Positions 48,060-56,900 of a DNA stretch of 64,000 nucleotides are shown here, in pieces. Position 1 is the stretch's first letter. The number at the start of each line of letters is the position of its first letter. A program made the position numbers and the translations under genes. Location: contig CAZGLY010000013.1 in assembly GCA_964526675.1 (NCBI GenBank), positions 8,810 to 72,809 of the forward strand. The letters are read 5' to 3'. This DNA is from CAZADA01 sp964526675. Lineage in GTDB: Bacteria > Pseudomonadota > Alphaproteobacteria > Caulobacterales > Maricaulaceae. The notes under the pieces were generated by a model, which saw nothing but the letters and a program-made list of their open reading frames with translations, searched no databases and had not been told where the DNA came from.

Positions 48060-49880
48060 TTACGGCGTCCCAACCACGCCTTCGCGGCGTGGATCGGCCG
48101 CGCCGACCAGGGTCCCATCGGCTTGGCGCAGAATGGTGTGGATGCCGGAGTTCTCCCGAGAGGGCTCCGCCACCGCGAAACCACGCGCCGTCAGCGCGGC
48201 GGCCAGCTCCTCGCTGCGGGGATGGCCCGCTTCGATCCGCACCTGCGGGCCCCGCGCGACGACGTTCGGCAGCTCCGCTGCGTCCTGGGGGGTTAGGCCC
48301 CAGTCAAGCACGCCGACGAGGGACTTCGCCGTGTAGGCGATGATGGAGTTGCCCCCGGGCGAGCCTGTCGCCATCACAAACGCGCCCGTCTCGTCGAGGA
48401 CGATGGTCGGCGACATGGACGAACGGGGCCTTTTGCCCGCCTCGACGCGGTTGGCCGCTTGGCGGCCTTGCGCGTCCACGGGGGCGCGCGCGAAGTCCGT
48501 CAGCTCATTGTTGAGCATCATGCCGCCGGCCATGCGGCCGGAGCCGAAGGGGGATTCCACCGTTGCGGTCATCGAGACGACGTCGCCCTCGGCGTCCATA
48601 ATCACGAAGTGCGTGGTGCCGGGCGTGTCGGCGGTGGAGTCCGCGCCGGCGGGTTCTGGCGCCGGGCCGTTGGGATCGAAAGCCCACGGATCGCCCGGCT
48701 CAACCGTCTCACGCGCGGCGCCATGGGCGTCGATCAGCGCGGCGCGTTGCGCGAGGTAGCGCGGGTCGAGCAGGCCGGCCTTGGGCACCGCGACATAGCG
48801 ATCGTCCGCCACATACCGATCGCGGTCGGCGTACGCGAGCCGCTGCGCCTCCGTGAACAGCACCCAATTGTCGAGGTCTTCAGGGCCGCCGGCGTCGAAG
48901 TCGTGACGCTCCAACAGGCCGAGGACTTGGCCGACCGCCAGGCCGCCGGAGGCGGGCGGCGGCGCGCCGCAGACCCGCCAGACCCGATAGGGCGTGCAGA
49001 TCGGTTGGGTTCGCCGGGCGTTGTAGCCCGCCAGGTCGACCGCCGTCAGCCGCGAGGGGCGCGGTTCGGCGCGGGCGGCGGTCAAGATGGCGTCGGCCAG
49101 CGGGCCCTGATGCAGCGCGCGCGGATTGTCCGCCAGCGCGCGCAGCGTTGCGGCGTAAGCGGCGTTTTTCAGAATGTGCCCGACGGGCAGGGGCTCGTCG
49201 TCAATGAAATAGTAAGCGCGCGACTCCGGTTGCAGCTTCAGATGAAAGCCGAGAAGTCCAATCAGGTAATTGAGCCGTTCCGAGACCGGGAACCCATCAT
49301 CCGCCAGAACGATCGCGGGTTGAAGCAGGTCGGCCCACGGCAGCGCGCCGTGATCGCTGTGGGCGAGAGCCAGCATGTCGACCACGCCGGGGACGCCGAC
49401 GCTGAGCCCGCTGGCCCAGGCGTCGCGAAAGCCCAAGGTCGCTCCGGAATCATCGAGGAACATGTCCGGCGTGGCCGCCGCGGGCGCGGCCTCGCGTCCA
49501 TCATAGACGGTGATGGCGCGCGTTTCGCCGTCATAGTGGACGAGGAACCCGCCGCCCGCGAAGCCTGAACTCTGCGGTTCCACCAAGCTCAGCGTGGCCT
49601 CCACCGCGACCGCGGCGTCGACGGCGGAGCCGCCGGCGCGCAAGATCTCAAGACCCGCCGCCACAGCCAGCGGGTGGGCCGCGGCCACCATGGCGTCAGC
49701 GTCGGCCGCGGGCGGCGCGACCGTTTGACCCGCAACGGCCGTCGCGTCTGCGCCGCCCGTTCTGTCTGACGGCGATGGCGCGCGGGAGCACCCAGCCGCG
49801 ATCGCCAGACCTACGGCCAAGACGACGGCCGCGCGCAATCTGTTCGATGCGCCGCGGCGCATGAGTGCGGGTTGGGTCAT
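48060..49880 (-). CDS. ggt: gamma-glutamyltransferase (exported lipoprotein)
   Basis: This 606-residue Ntn-hydrolase precursor has a signal sequence with lipobox AIAAGC. The self-cleavage nucleophile is Thr422 in PGTTHF, giving a large subunit of about 400 residues and a small one of 185. PQSSGFAGGGFLVHYD, GAPPPASGGLAVGQVLGLLE and PGGNSIIAY are family motifs. The enzyme hydrolyses or transfers the gamma-glutamyl group of glutathione and related peptides. AAGGA lies eight bases before ATG 49880. It is divergent from another self-processing hydrolase gene (50016) and convergent with the phosphatase, eight bases away. Confidence 0.93.
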   Translation of the reverse strand: MTQPALMRRGASNRLRAAVVLAVGLAIAAGCSRAPSPSDRTGGADATAVAGQTVAPPAADADAMVAAAHPLAVAAGLEILRAGGSAVDAAVAVEATLSLVEPQSSGFAGGGFLVHYDGETRAITVYDGREAAPAAATPDMFLDDSGATLGFRDAWASGLSVGVPGVVDMLALAHSDHGALPWADLLQPAIVLADDGFPVSERLNYLIGLLGFHLKLQPESRAYYFIDDEPLPVGHILKNAAYAATLRALADNPRALHQGPLADAILTAARAEPRPSRLTAVDLAGYNARRTQPICTPYRVWRVCGAPPPASGGLAVGQVLGLLERHDFDAGGPEDLDNWVLFTEAQRLAYADRDRYVADDRYVAVPKAGLLDPRYLAQRAALIDAHGAARETVEPGDPWAFDPNGPAPEPAGADSTADTPGTTHFVIMDAEGDVVSMTATVESPFGSGRMAGGMMLNNELTDFARAPVDAQGRQAANRVEAGKRPRSSMSPTIVLDETGAFVMATGSPGGNSIIAYTAKSLVGVLDWGLTPQDAAELPNVVARGPQVRIEAGHPRSEELAAALTARGFAVAEPSRENSGIHTILRQADGTLVGAADPRREGVVGTP

Positions 49881-50015
49881 GGATGGGTCCTTCTGGGTGG
49901 CTCCGGGTGCGCGCCGAGGACGCGCCGTCGTTGTCCGGCGTGGATCTGCCGTGGTCAATCGTCGATACTCCGGCGCGAGCGAACGGCGCGTGAATGTGGC
50001 CGGGGAGCGGCGTTG

Positions 50016-51095
50016 ATGGCGACAGTTGGCGAAGCGTCGACGGGTGTTCGGCCCGGGGTTCGCAATCTCATCACGGACGTGGGCGACCTCTTGGTTGGCG
50101 GGGCCCATGACGAGCGGGTCCGCACGGGCGTGACCGTGGTGCGTCGTCGCGCCGGGCGCATGGTCTGCGCGGTGGATGTCCGCGGCGGCGGGCCGGGCGC
50201 GCGCGAGACGGACGCGTTGGCGCCCCACACGCTTGTGGATGCTGTGGACGCGGTCGTGTTGAGCGGCGGTTCGGTGTACGGCCTCGCGGCGGCGGACGGC
50301 GTGACGGCGGAGCTGGGCGCGCGCGGCGCGGGGTTTCAGCTGATCGCGCTGGCAGGCGTGCCTCCATCGCCCGTGGTGCCCTCAGCGATCCTGTATGATT
50401 TGGCCAATGGCGGCGACAAAGCTTGGGGGGCGACGCCGCCCTATCGAGAGCTCGGGGCGGCGGCCTTGGCCGCAGCTGACGCGGACTTCACCCTTGGACG
50501 CGCCGGAGCGGGTTTTGGCGCGCGCGCCGGCTCCGGGACGGGCGGGCTTGGCTCCGCCAGCGCGGTGACCTCCGACGGCTTTACGGTGGGGGCGTTGGTG
50601 GCGGTGAATTGCTTCGGCGCGGTTCGGATGCCGGGGACGGGCGCGTTCTGGGCGTGGCCGTTTGAGCAAATGTGGGACGGCGCGCCGGAGTTCGGCGGCG
50701 CTCGCCCGTGGGATGAACACAGCGATCGCGGCGACGCAGCCGGCCGCGAGGCGCTTGATCTGGAGGATTGGGGCCAGGCGAAGGTTGACCCGCGCGCGCT
50801 GGCCGCGGCGGCGCGCCCGAACACGACGATCGCTGTGGTGGCTGTCGACGCCGCGCTGACGCCGGCCAGCGCGCAGCGCTTGGCGATTATGGCGCAGGAT
50901 GGGTTCGCCCGCGCGATCCGCCCAGTCCACACGCCGCTTGATGGCGACATCGTTTTCGCCGTCGCGACGGGGGACGGCCCGCCTGTCGCGGACCCGTTCC
51001 TCATCGCCCGTCTGGGGAGTTTGGCGGCCGACTGTTTGGCGCGGGCGGTGGCCCGCGGCGTCTGGATCGCGGAGCGGGCCGACGCGGCCGGGTGA
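50016..51095 (+). CDS. P1 family (DmpA/beta-aminopeptidase-like) hydrolase
   Basis: This 359-residue cytoplasmic protein belongs to the DmpA/S58 fold: GVRNLITDVGDLLVGGAHD, RTGVTVV, DAVVLSGGSVYGLAAADGV, AGAGFGARAG and RPNTTIAVVAVDAALT. Members self-cleave before a Ser or Thr that becomes the nucleophile; the Thr pair in NTTI is the likely site by comparison. They act on N-terminal D- or beta-amino acids and some amides. GGGGAG lies eight bases before ATG 50016. Upstream is the divergent ggt gene. Confidence 0.88.
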   Translation: MATVGEASTGVRPGVRNLITDVGDLLVGGAHDERVRTGVTVVRRRAGRMVCAVDVRGGGPGARETDALAPHTLVDAVDAVVLSGGSVYGLAAADGVTAELGARGAGFQLIALAGVPPSPVVPSAILYDLANGGDKAWGATPPYRELGAAALAAADADFTLGRAGAGFGARAGSGTGGLGSASAVTSDGFTVGALVAVNCFGAVRMPGTGAFWAWPFEQMWDGAPEFGGARPWDEHSDRGDAAGREALDLEDWGQAKVDPRALAAAARPNTTIAVVAVDAALTPASAQRLAIMAQDGFARAIRPVHTPLDGDIVFAVATGDGPPVADPFLIARLGSLAADCLARAVARGVWIAERADAAG

Positions 51096-51100
51096 CGTCG

Positions 51101-51481
51101 TCAGCGCGCCGGAGACCGTCCGCCGGACGCATCGCCTTCGCCGCCCGGCGAGAGCGTGGTGAGAATGCGCTTGATCGCTTCATCGGTGCCGAGCGCCGCG
51201 CGACGGGCGCTGGCGTGCATGTCCCGCACGACCGTTTCGTAGTCCAGGCCTTCAGCGTTCCGGCTCTCGGACAGCTCCTCACCCGAGAGGGCTTCCAGCT
51301 CGCGGCCTTCCGAGTCCGCCACGACAATCATGGGCCCCGCCGGCGCGGCGTCCACCGAGACGGCATAGCCATCGGCCTCAAAGCCGAACGCGTTTTGGCC
51401 CGGGCCCTCGACCCACGGAATCCGGCCCTCGCGGGTCAGCGTCGCCAGACGGTCGATCAATTCTCGGGTGAGGTCGTGCAT
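51101..51481 (-). CDS. conserved-looking hypothetical protein downstream of vsr
   Basis: This 126-residue acidic protein has no signal peptide or membrane segment. GRIPWVEGPGQNAFGFEADGYAVSV and a C-terminal DYETVVRDMHASARRAALGTDEAIKRIL suggest a small alpha/beta domain followed by helices. GGAG precedes ATG 51481, and its start lies inside the end of vsr, so it is the third gene of the dcm-vsr unit. I do not recognise the family. It is convergent with the P1 hydrolase gene, five bases apart. Confidence 0.7.
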   Translation of the reverse strand: MHDLTRELIDRLATLTREGRIPWVEGPGQNAFGFEADGYAVSVDAAPAGPMIVVADSEGRELEALSGEELSESRNAEGLDYETVVRDMHASARRAALGTDEAIKRILTTLSPGGEGDASGGRSPAR

Positions 51482-51966
51482 GGGACATCTCCAATCGTCA
51501 TCCGGTGAGGTAACGCGTCTTGGTTGACATTTGAACCGGCGGTCGCCGCTGTCCGGCCCGGCGCCCCAAGAAAGGCGCCCAGTCGATCGGCCAGGTCGGG
51601 CAGCTTGAGGGCGCACTCCCACACCACGCCAACGCGCCATCCTGAAGCCGCCAGGGCCTCTTGAGCCTTGGCGTCGCGGGCTTGGTTGCGGGCGATTTTG
51701 GTGCGCCAATAGTCCTGATTCGCTTTGGGGATGCGGGCGCCGCGGCGGCAGTCGTGGCCATGCCAAAAGCAGCCATGCACAAAAATCACCGCGCGGCGTC
51801 CGGGCAGGACGATGTCTGGGGCGCCGGGCAAGTCCTTGCGGTGCAGACGAAACCGATAGCCCATGGCGTGAAGCAGGCGGCGGATCGCGCGTTCAGGCTT
51901 GGTGTCGCGGCTCTTCACGGCGCGCATCACCGCGGCGCGTTTCTCGGGCGTGAAGACATCCGTCAT
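51457..51966 (-). CDS. vsr: very short patch repair endonuclease
   Basis: This 169-residue nuclease nicks 5' of T in T:G mismatches produced by deamination of 5-methylcytosine. SRDTKPERAIRRLLHAMGYRFRLHRKDLPGAPDIVL contains the catalytic Asp51, and VIFVHGCFWHGHDC contains His69 and zinc ligands, matching E. coli Vsr numbering. It overlaps the methyltransferase gene by four bases (ATGA), the expected partnership. The C-terminus is about 20 residues longer than usual and overlaps the next gene by 25 bases. Confidence 0.95.
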   Translation of the reverse strand: MTDVFTPEKRAAVMRAVKSRDTKPERAIRRLLHAMGYRFRLHRKDLPGAPDIVLPGRRAVIFVHGCFWHGHDCRRGARIPKANQDYWRTKIARNQARDAKAQEALAASGWRVGVVWECALKLPDLADRLGAFLGAPGRTAATAGSNVNQDALPHRMTIGDVPCTTSPEN

Positions 51967-53156
51967 CGGGCGGTGGCGCGCGCGGGCGGCGAGGCGGCTC
52001 TCGCCAGCGGCGCCGCCAGAAGCGGCGTGAGCAGGTGCTCCGTGAGCCGTGCGACCACCGGCGCCGCCACGCCGTCGCCCAAGAGCTTCAACGCGGCGGT
52101 GTCGGCCGTGGGCAGGGCGTAGTCGTCATCCACGCCCATCAAGCGCGCGGCCTCGCGCGGGGTGATCGCGCGGGCGCGCACGGGGGCGTCGCCATGGCAT
52201 TCCACGATGAACTGGCGCGAGGATCCGCCGCCGGGCGTTCGCAAGCAGCCCGCCAAACCATCGAACCGCGCTTCCGCGCGCTGCACGCGGCGACCGTTTT
52301 CCATGCGCACCCGCCGATAGACCGCCGCGATCTCACGCCGGCCCGAAGCGCGCGCGGCGTCCAGCTTGCCAAGGCTGCGCGGTCCCATCAGGTCGATCAG
52401 CGCCTGCGTCTTTGCGGCGGGCCACCAGGGCGCGTCGTTGTCCAACAGGTCCGCCAAGCGCGTGTTCCGTATGGGGGGCGTGGGGAGCCGCCACCACGCC
52501 CACGCCGCCTGAAGATGCGGGGGCAATCGCCCGTGAGCCAGGATCACGCCCGACGCGCAGCCCCAACGGTTTGGATTCGGGCGCTGAGCCATGAACGGCG
52601 CCGCGTCGAGGCGCGCCAGCTCTCCGCGGTCGATCGCCACGATGAACACGCGCGGGCGTGATTGGGGCAGGACGTCCGCGGCGTCCAGCTGCACCGCCCC
52701 CACGATGTAGCCGGCCTCGACCACGGCGGCGATCACGCGCTCGAAATCCGCGCCGCCATGGGAGGTGAGCAGGCCCGTCACATTCTCCAAAACGATCGCG
52801 CGCGGCGCCTCGTCCGTTTCGCGCAGCGCCGCCATCAGGCGCCAGAACCCATGGAACGCGCTCGATCGCGCGCCTTCCAACCCGGCTCGGGGCCCGGCGA
52901 GGGAGAGGTCCTGACACGGGAAGCTCGCCCAGGCGAGATCGGCGCGCGCGCGACCGTGGGTCCGCAGGGCGTCCGCGCGGATGTCCCACACGTCCGCCAC
53001 GGTCAAGACATCGTGAGGGAAGTGGGCGCGGTAGGCGGCGGCCTTCATCGGATCATGGTCGTTGGCGAAGACGCACCGCCAGGGGCCTCCGCGTTCGAGG
53101 CCCAGACGCGCCAGGCCGCCGCCGGCGAAAAACTCGAAGAAGGTGAGCGCGGTCAT
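51963..53156 (-). CDS. dcm: DNA (cytosine-5) methyltransferase
   Basis: This 397-residue enzyme has motif I FEFFAGGGLARLGL, motif IV FPCQDLSLAG with catalytic Cys81, motif VI LENVTG, motif VIII QSRPRVF and C-terminal motifs IX-X (TPREAARLMG, LLGDGVAAPV). Its target sequence cannot be read from the protein. It is followed by vsr and a hypothetical gene, with no restriction endonuclease recognised, so it may be an orphan methylase with repair or a remnant of a restriction-modification unit. The region before ATG 53156 has only a weak ribosome-binding site. Confidence 0.93.
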   Translation of the reverse strand: MTALTFFEFFAGGGLARLGLERGGPWRCVFANDHDPMKAAAYRAHFPHDVLTVADVWDIRADALRTHGRARADLAWASFPCQDLSLAGPRAGLEGARSSAFHGFWRLMAALRETDEAPRAIVLENVTGLLTSHGGADFERVIAAVVEAGYIVGAVQLDAADVLPQSRPRVFIVAIDRGELARLDAAPFMAQRPNPNRWGCASGVILAHGRLPPHLQAAWAWWRLPTPPIRNTRLADLLDNDAPWWPAAKTQALIDLMGPRSLGKLDAARASGRREIAAVYRRVRMENGRRVQRAEARFDGLAGCLRTPGGGSSRQFIVECHGDAPVRARAITPREAARLMGVDDDYALPTADTAALKLLGDGVAAPVVARLTEHLLTPLLAAPLARAASPPARATAR

Positions 53157-53244
53157 GGTGTCATTCGAACGTGATTGACGGCGGCCCGCCAGATCCAATC
53201 CACTCGCGGGGTCGCCGCGACGGGCGTGCGCCAGGGAGACGGGC

Positions 53245-53907
53245 ATGAGCGAGGATAAGCCGATCGCGCTGGAGGCGCGCGAGGCCATGGAGGATGCGCG
53301 GTTGTTTTCGCCGTCGGCGGGACGCAATCGCGACGTGATCGCGGCGACCTTCGCCGGCGTGCTGGCCAAGGGTGCGCACGTATTGGAGATCGGGGCGGGC
53401 ACGGGCGAACACGCGGTGGCGGTTGTGAGCGCGCGTCCGGACCTGCGGTGGCGACCGACGGATCCGGATCCGCAGTCGCGCGCGAGCATCGCGGCGTGGG
53501 CCGCCCACGCCGGTCTCGATCAGATCGCCGCGCCAGTGGCGTTGGACGCCCGGGACGCGCCGTGGCCCGTGGAGCACGACGGTCCTTTTGACGCGCTTGT
53601 GAGCATCAACATGATCCACATCGCGCCCTGGAGCGCGGCGCTGGGCGTGCTGGCGGGGGCGGAACGGCTGGTGACGCCCGGGGGACAGTTGGTGTTCTAC
53701 GGGCCGTTCGCCCACGGAGGCGTGCACACGGCGCCCTCGAACGCGGAGTTCGACGCGTCGCTGAAGGCGCGCGATCCGAGCTGGGGCGTGCGGGACCTCG
53801 ACGCGATCGTGGCGGCGGCTGCGCCGCACGGGCTCGCCCTCGACCGCACAATCCCCATGCCGGCGAACAACCAGGTCGTCGTGTTTCGTCGGGAGACCGC
53901 GCGTTAG
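53245..53907 (+). CDS. DUF938 SAM-dependent methyltransferase-like protein
   Basis: This 220-residue protein has the class I methyltransferase motif I VLEIGAGTGEHAV and the DUF938-specific RLFSPSAGRNRDVI, SINMIHIAPW, LVFYGPFAHGG and a terminal MPANNQVVVFRR. DUF938 proteins are widespread in proteobacteria, with no established substrate. GGAGACGGGC precedes the ATG. It is divergent from dcm, 88 bp apart. Confidence 0.9.
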   Translation: MSEDKPIALEAREAMEDARLFSPSAGRNRDVIAATFAGVLAKGAHVLEIGAGTGEHAVAVVSARPDLRWRPTDPDPQSRASIAAWAAHAGLDQIAAPVALDARDAPWPVEHDGPFDALVSINMIHIAPWSAALGVLAGAERLVTPGGQLVFYGPFAHGGVHTAPSNAEFDASLKARDPSWGVRDLDAIVAAAAPHGLALDRTIPMPANNQVVVFRRETAR

Positions 53908-53929
53908 AGCGCCGTCGCCACGCGCGGCG

Positions 53930-54487
53930 TTATCCCAACAGCGACGCGATCCATTGCCCCATCTTGACGCCGTCGTCGGTGTGCCAGCTGTCGACGACGC
54001 GCGACGCCCAGGTCGCCAGCGGCTCCACGCTGGCGCCCGCGTCACGCAAGCCCTGAAACGCGGCGGCTTCGGTGCGCGGGTCCATGCCGCCTGTCGGCTC
54101 GACCAAAACGGTGACAGAATACCCCGCCGCAAGCGCATCCAGCGCCGTGTGGGCGACAACGATTTCGCTCAGGACGCCCGCCAACACGAGATGCGGTCGG
54201 TTGAGCGCTTGGACGGCCTCGCGAGACGACGCGTCGGCGAACGCGCTCGCCCCCGGCCGGACGGCCGATGCAAGACTCGGCAACACCGACGACACCGAGC
54301 TGGTGACCTTCGGATCCGGCACGCCGAAGGCCACCACGGATCCGAAGGCCGGCAGTGTGTAATGCGCTGCAATGCTGGCCAAGACGCCTGCGGCATGGCG
54401 CACACGATCCGGCGCTTGCGTCTTCGACAGGTCGATAATGTTGTCTTGGTGATCGAGAAAGATCACCGCCGATTGGTCCAGCAACAT
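53930..54487 (-). CDS. YcaC-like isochorismatase-family protein lacking the catalytic cysteine
   Basis: This 185-residue protein matches YcaC-type cysteine hydrolases: VIFLDHQDNIID with Asp12, VRPGASAFAD, and LAGVLSEIVVAHTALDALAAGYSV. In the last motif relatives carry TEVCVAHTALDA-type sequence; here Val110 occupies the Cys position, so hydrolysis by the usual Asp-Lys-Cys triad should not occur. Everything else is well conserved, suggesting a structural, binding or altered catalytic role. It starts 29 bp after the thiolase stop and may be co-transcribed. Confidence 0.85.
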   Translation of the reverse strand: MLLDQSAVIFLDHQDNIIDLSKTQAPDRVRHAAGVLASIAAHYTLPAFGSVVAFGVPDPKVTSSVSSVLPSLASAVRPGASAFADASSREAVQALNRPHLVLAGVLSEIVVAHTALDALAAGYSVTVLVEPTGGMDPRTEAAAFQGLRDAGASVEPLATWASRVVDSWHTDDGVKMGQWIASLLG

Positions 54488-54516
54488 CGTGTCGCCCTTC
54501 GCGCAGCGTTTCCGCT

Positions 54517-55737
54517 CTAAACAGCTTCAAACAAACCGGCCGCGCCTTGGCCGCCGCCGACGCACATGGTCACGACGCCGTATTTCGCGTTGCGGCGCTT
54601 CATCTCCATCAGGATGTGGCCGGTGCAGCGCGCGCCGGTCATGCCGTAGGGGTGGCCAATGGAGATGGAGCCGCCGTTCACATTGTACTTTTCGTTGTCG
54701 ATCTTGAGCTCGTCACGGCAGTAAAGGCATTGGCTGGCGAAAGCTTCGTTCAGCTCCCACAGGTCAATGTCGTCGACGGTCAGGCCGTGGCGCTCCAGCA
54801 GACGCGGCACGGCTTTGACCGGACCGATGCCCATCTCGTCCGGCTCGACGCCCGCCGCGGCGAAGCCCTTGAACCGGCCGAGCGGCTCCAGCCCGCGCTT
54901 CTCGGCTTCCGCGGCCTCCATGACGACCAAGGCCGCCGCGCCGTCGCCCAGCTGCGAGGCGTTGCCGGCGGTGATGTAGATCCCCTCTTTGATGGTCTGG
55001 CCGTTCGCGAACACCGGCTTCAGGCCTTGCAGGTCCGCCAACGTGGTCTGGGGACGGTTCGATTCATCGCGGTCGACGGTGTGCTCCACCATCGAGGTTT
55101 CGCCCGTGGCTTTGTCGAACTTGGCCCACTGGACCGTCAGCGGCACGATCTCCTCGTCATACACCCCGGCGTCTTGCGCCGCGGCGGTGCGTTGCTGGGA
55201 CTGCAGCGCGTATTCGTCTTGCGCTTCGCGGGTCACGCCATACCGCGCGGCGACGATTTCGGCGGTCTCGATCATCGTCATCCACAGCGCCGAATGGCTG
55301 GCGAAGAGCTCCGGCTCGACAAAATGATGCGTGTTGAGCGCCGGCTGGCCGTCTTCCTTCGTGCCCCGCTCGACCAACGAGATGGACTCCACGCCGCCGG
55401 CCACCGCCACCGGCGTGCCGTTGAGCACTTGGTAGGCGGCGTTGGCCACCGCGTTGAGGCCGCTGGCGCAATAGCGGGTGAGGGTCGTGCCGGCCGTCGT
55501 CACCGGCAGGCCCGCTTTGATCGCCGCGTTGCGCGCGAGATTGTGGCCGGTCGCCCCTTCCGGATAACCGCAACCGAGGATGACGTCCTCAATCGCGTCA
55601 GGCTCAACACCGGCGCGAGCAACAGCGTGGCGGATGGCGTGGGCGGCCATGGTCGCGCCGTGGGTGACGTTGAAGCTGCCTCGGATGGATTTAGCCAAGC
55701 CGGTGCGGGCGTAGGACACGATGACGGCGTCGCGCAT
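54517..55737 (-). CDS. acetyl-CoA C-acyltransferase (thiolase)
   Basis: This 406-residue thiolase has the acyl-accepting cysteine in TRYCASGLNAVA, NEAFASQCLY, the catalytic GHPYGMTG histidine and a terminal CVGGGQGAAGLFE with the second cysteine. Length and QVLNGTPVAVAGGVESISL fit the degradative 3-ketoacyl-CoA thiolases of alphaproteobacteria. No other beta-oxidation genes are adjacent. The exact chain-length preference is not visible. Confidence 0.92.
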   Translation of the reverse strand: MRDAVIVSYARTGLAKSIRGSFNVTHGATMAAHAIRHAVARAGVEPDAIEDVILGCGYPEGATGHNLARNAAIKAGLPVTTAGTTLTRYCASGLNAVANAAYQVLNGTPVAVAGGVESISLVERGTKEDGQPALNTHHFVEPELFASHSALWMTMIETAEIVAARYGVTREAQDEYALQSQQRTAAAQDAGVYDEEIVPLTVQWAKFDKATGETSMVEHTVDRDESNRPQTTLADLQGLKPVFANGQTIKEGIYITAGNASQLGDGAAALVVMEAAEAEKRGLEPLGRFKGFAAAGVEPDEMGIGPVKAVPRLLERHGLTVDDIDLWELNEAFASQCLYCRDELKIDNEKYNVNGGSISIGHPYGMTGARCTGHILMEMKRRNAKYGVVTMCVGGGQGAAGLFEAV

Positions 55738-55920
55738 GGAGCATTCCCTTCGGTGCGGGTGGCGGTGGGCGGGTCGACACGGGCGGTGTCGACGTCGCGG
55801 CGACCTTAAACGCCTTTGGGCGCGCATCCCACCGGCCATTCGGAGGTGTTGTGGGGGGTGGTTTGATTTTGCCCTCGGGATTTGACGCGGCCTTAACAGC
55901 GGTCGTCGCAGGGCGAGGTG

Positions 55921-56877
55921 ATGGATCGCATCGCCTTTTCCCGCGCATTGGCTGGCGTCGCCCTGTGGGCGTCTGCGGCCATGGCGTCGCCAGCGGGCGC
56001 TCAAGTGCGTGACGTGACGATGGGCGCTGACGGCGCGCGCGCCCAACTCGCCATCCACTTTGCGACGCCGCCGCAGAGCGCCCAGGCGGCGCCCGACCCC
56101 AGCGGTTTGCAGATCTGGGTGGCCGGCGCGCAGGCGCCTGCGGCGGTGTGGCGGCTTGTGCCAGGGGGACCCGCGAGCGCGTTGACCGTGTCGCCGGCGG
56201 CGGGCGGCGCGTCGGTGACGGTGGCGACACGCGCGCCCGTCCTGGCGGCGCAAGCGTTTGTGCGGGACGATGCGGTTGTCGTCGACATCACGTTGGCTGA
56301 GCCGGTGGCGCGATCAACCCGTGGCGCCTCACGCCTATACGCCGGCAGTACGTCCACGCCGGGCCCCTCGGGCCGCGCCGCCGCCGGGGCGCGCGCGCGT
56401 CCGTCGGGCGGTCCAAGCCCACGATCCGAGGAGGCTGATCGCGAGCCCGAGGCGCTCGCTCCCATCCCCACGCCGGACCCGCCGAAGCCGCGCGCCGCGC
56501 CGGCTCCGGACACGGTCGCGCTGGCCGGGCGTTTGGCCGATGGCCTTACTGTGAGCGTTTGCCAAGAAGCGCGCGCGGCGGTCGCTGCGGATCCTTGGGA
56601 CTTGGAACGCTTGGCGTCTCATGGCGCGTGCTTGATCCGCGCTGATCGCCCGGCGGATGCGGAAGAAGTGTTCGCGCGGCTGTTGACGTTTCAGCCGGAC
56701 AATTTGGAGGCTCAACTCGGGCTTGGCTTGGCGTTGCTGGTGCGGGGGCGGCGCGAGGACGCGCGGGATTTGTTCCAAGACGCGTTGGACGCCAGCGTGA
56801 CGGATGCGGCCGCGGCGCGCGCCCGGGCGTTCTTGGACGCTCTCGGGCCGCCCCCGCCGCTAACCGTCAACGACTAG
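55921..56877 (+). CDS. exported TPR-containing protein of unknown function
   Basis: This 318-residue protein has a signal peptide ending at AGAQ, an N-terminal beta-rich domain (about 30-130: VRDVTMGADGARAQLAIHF, DAVVVDITLAEPVA) resembling an AMIN-type cell-wall-binding domain, a Pro/Ser/Arg-rich linker (about 135-200), and a C-terminal TPR region (NLEAQLGLGLALLVRGRREDARDLF). Two cysteines (VCQEAR, GACLIR) lie in the TPR part. The AMIN reading is tentative. AGGG lies upstream of ATG 55921; GTG 55918 is also possible. Confidence 0.75.
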   Translation: MDRIAFSRALAGVALWASAAMASPAGAQVRDVTMGADGARAQLAIHFATPPQSAQAAPDPSGLQIWVAGAQAPAAVWRLVPGGPASALTVSPAAGGASVTVATRAPVLAAQAFVRDDAVVVDITLAEPVARSTRGASRLYAGSTSTPGPSGRAAAGARARPSGGPSPRSEEADREPEALAPIPTPDPPKPRAAPAPDTVALAGRLADGLTVSVCQEARAAVAADPWDLERLASHGACLIRADRPADAEEVFARLLTFQPDNLEAQLGLGLALLVRGRREDARDLFQDALDASVTDAAAARARAFLDALGPPPPLTVND

Positions 56878-56900
56878 ACGCCGCGCGCCGCGGCGGACGC

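Noticed and set aside
53930..54487. Annotating this as an active isochorismatase or nicotinamidase
   Set aside because: The nucleophilic cysteine is replaced by Val110, so an active cysteine hydrolase is not supported.
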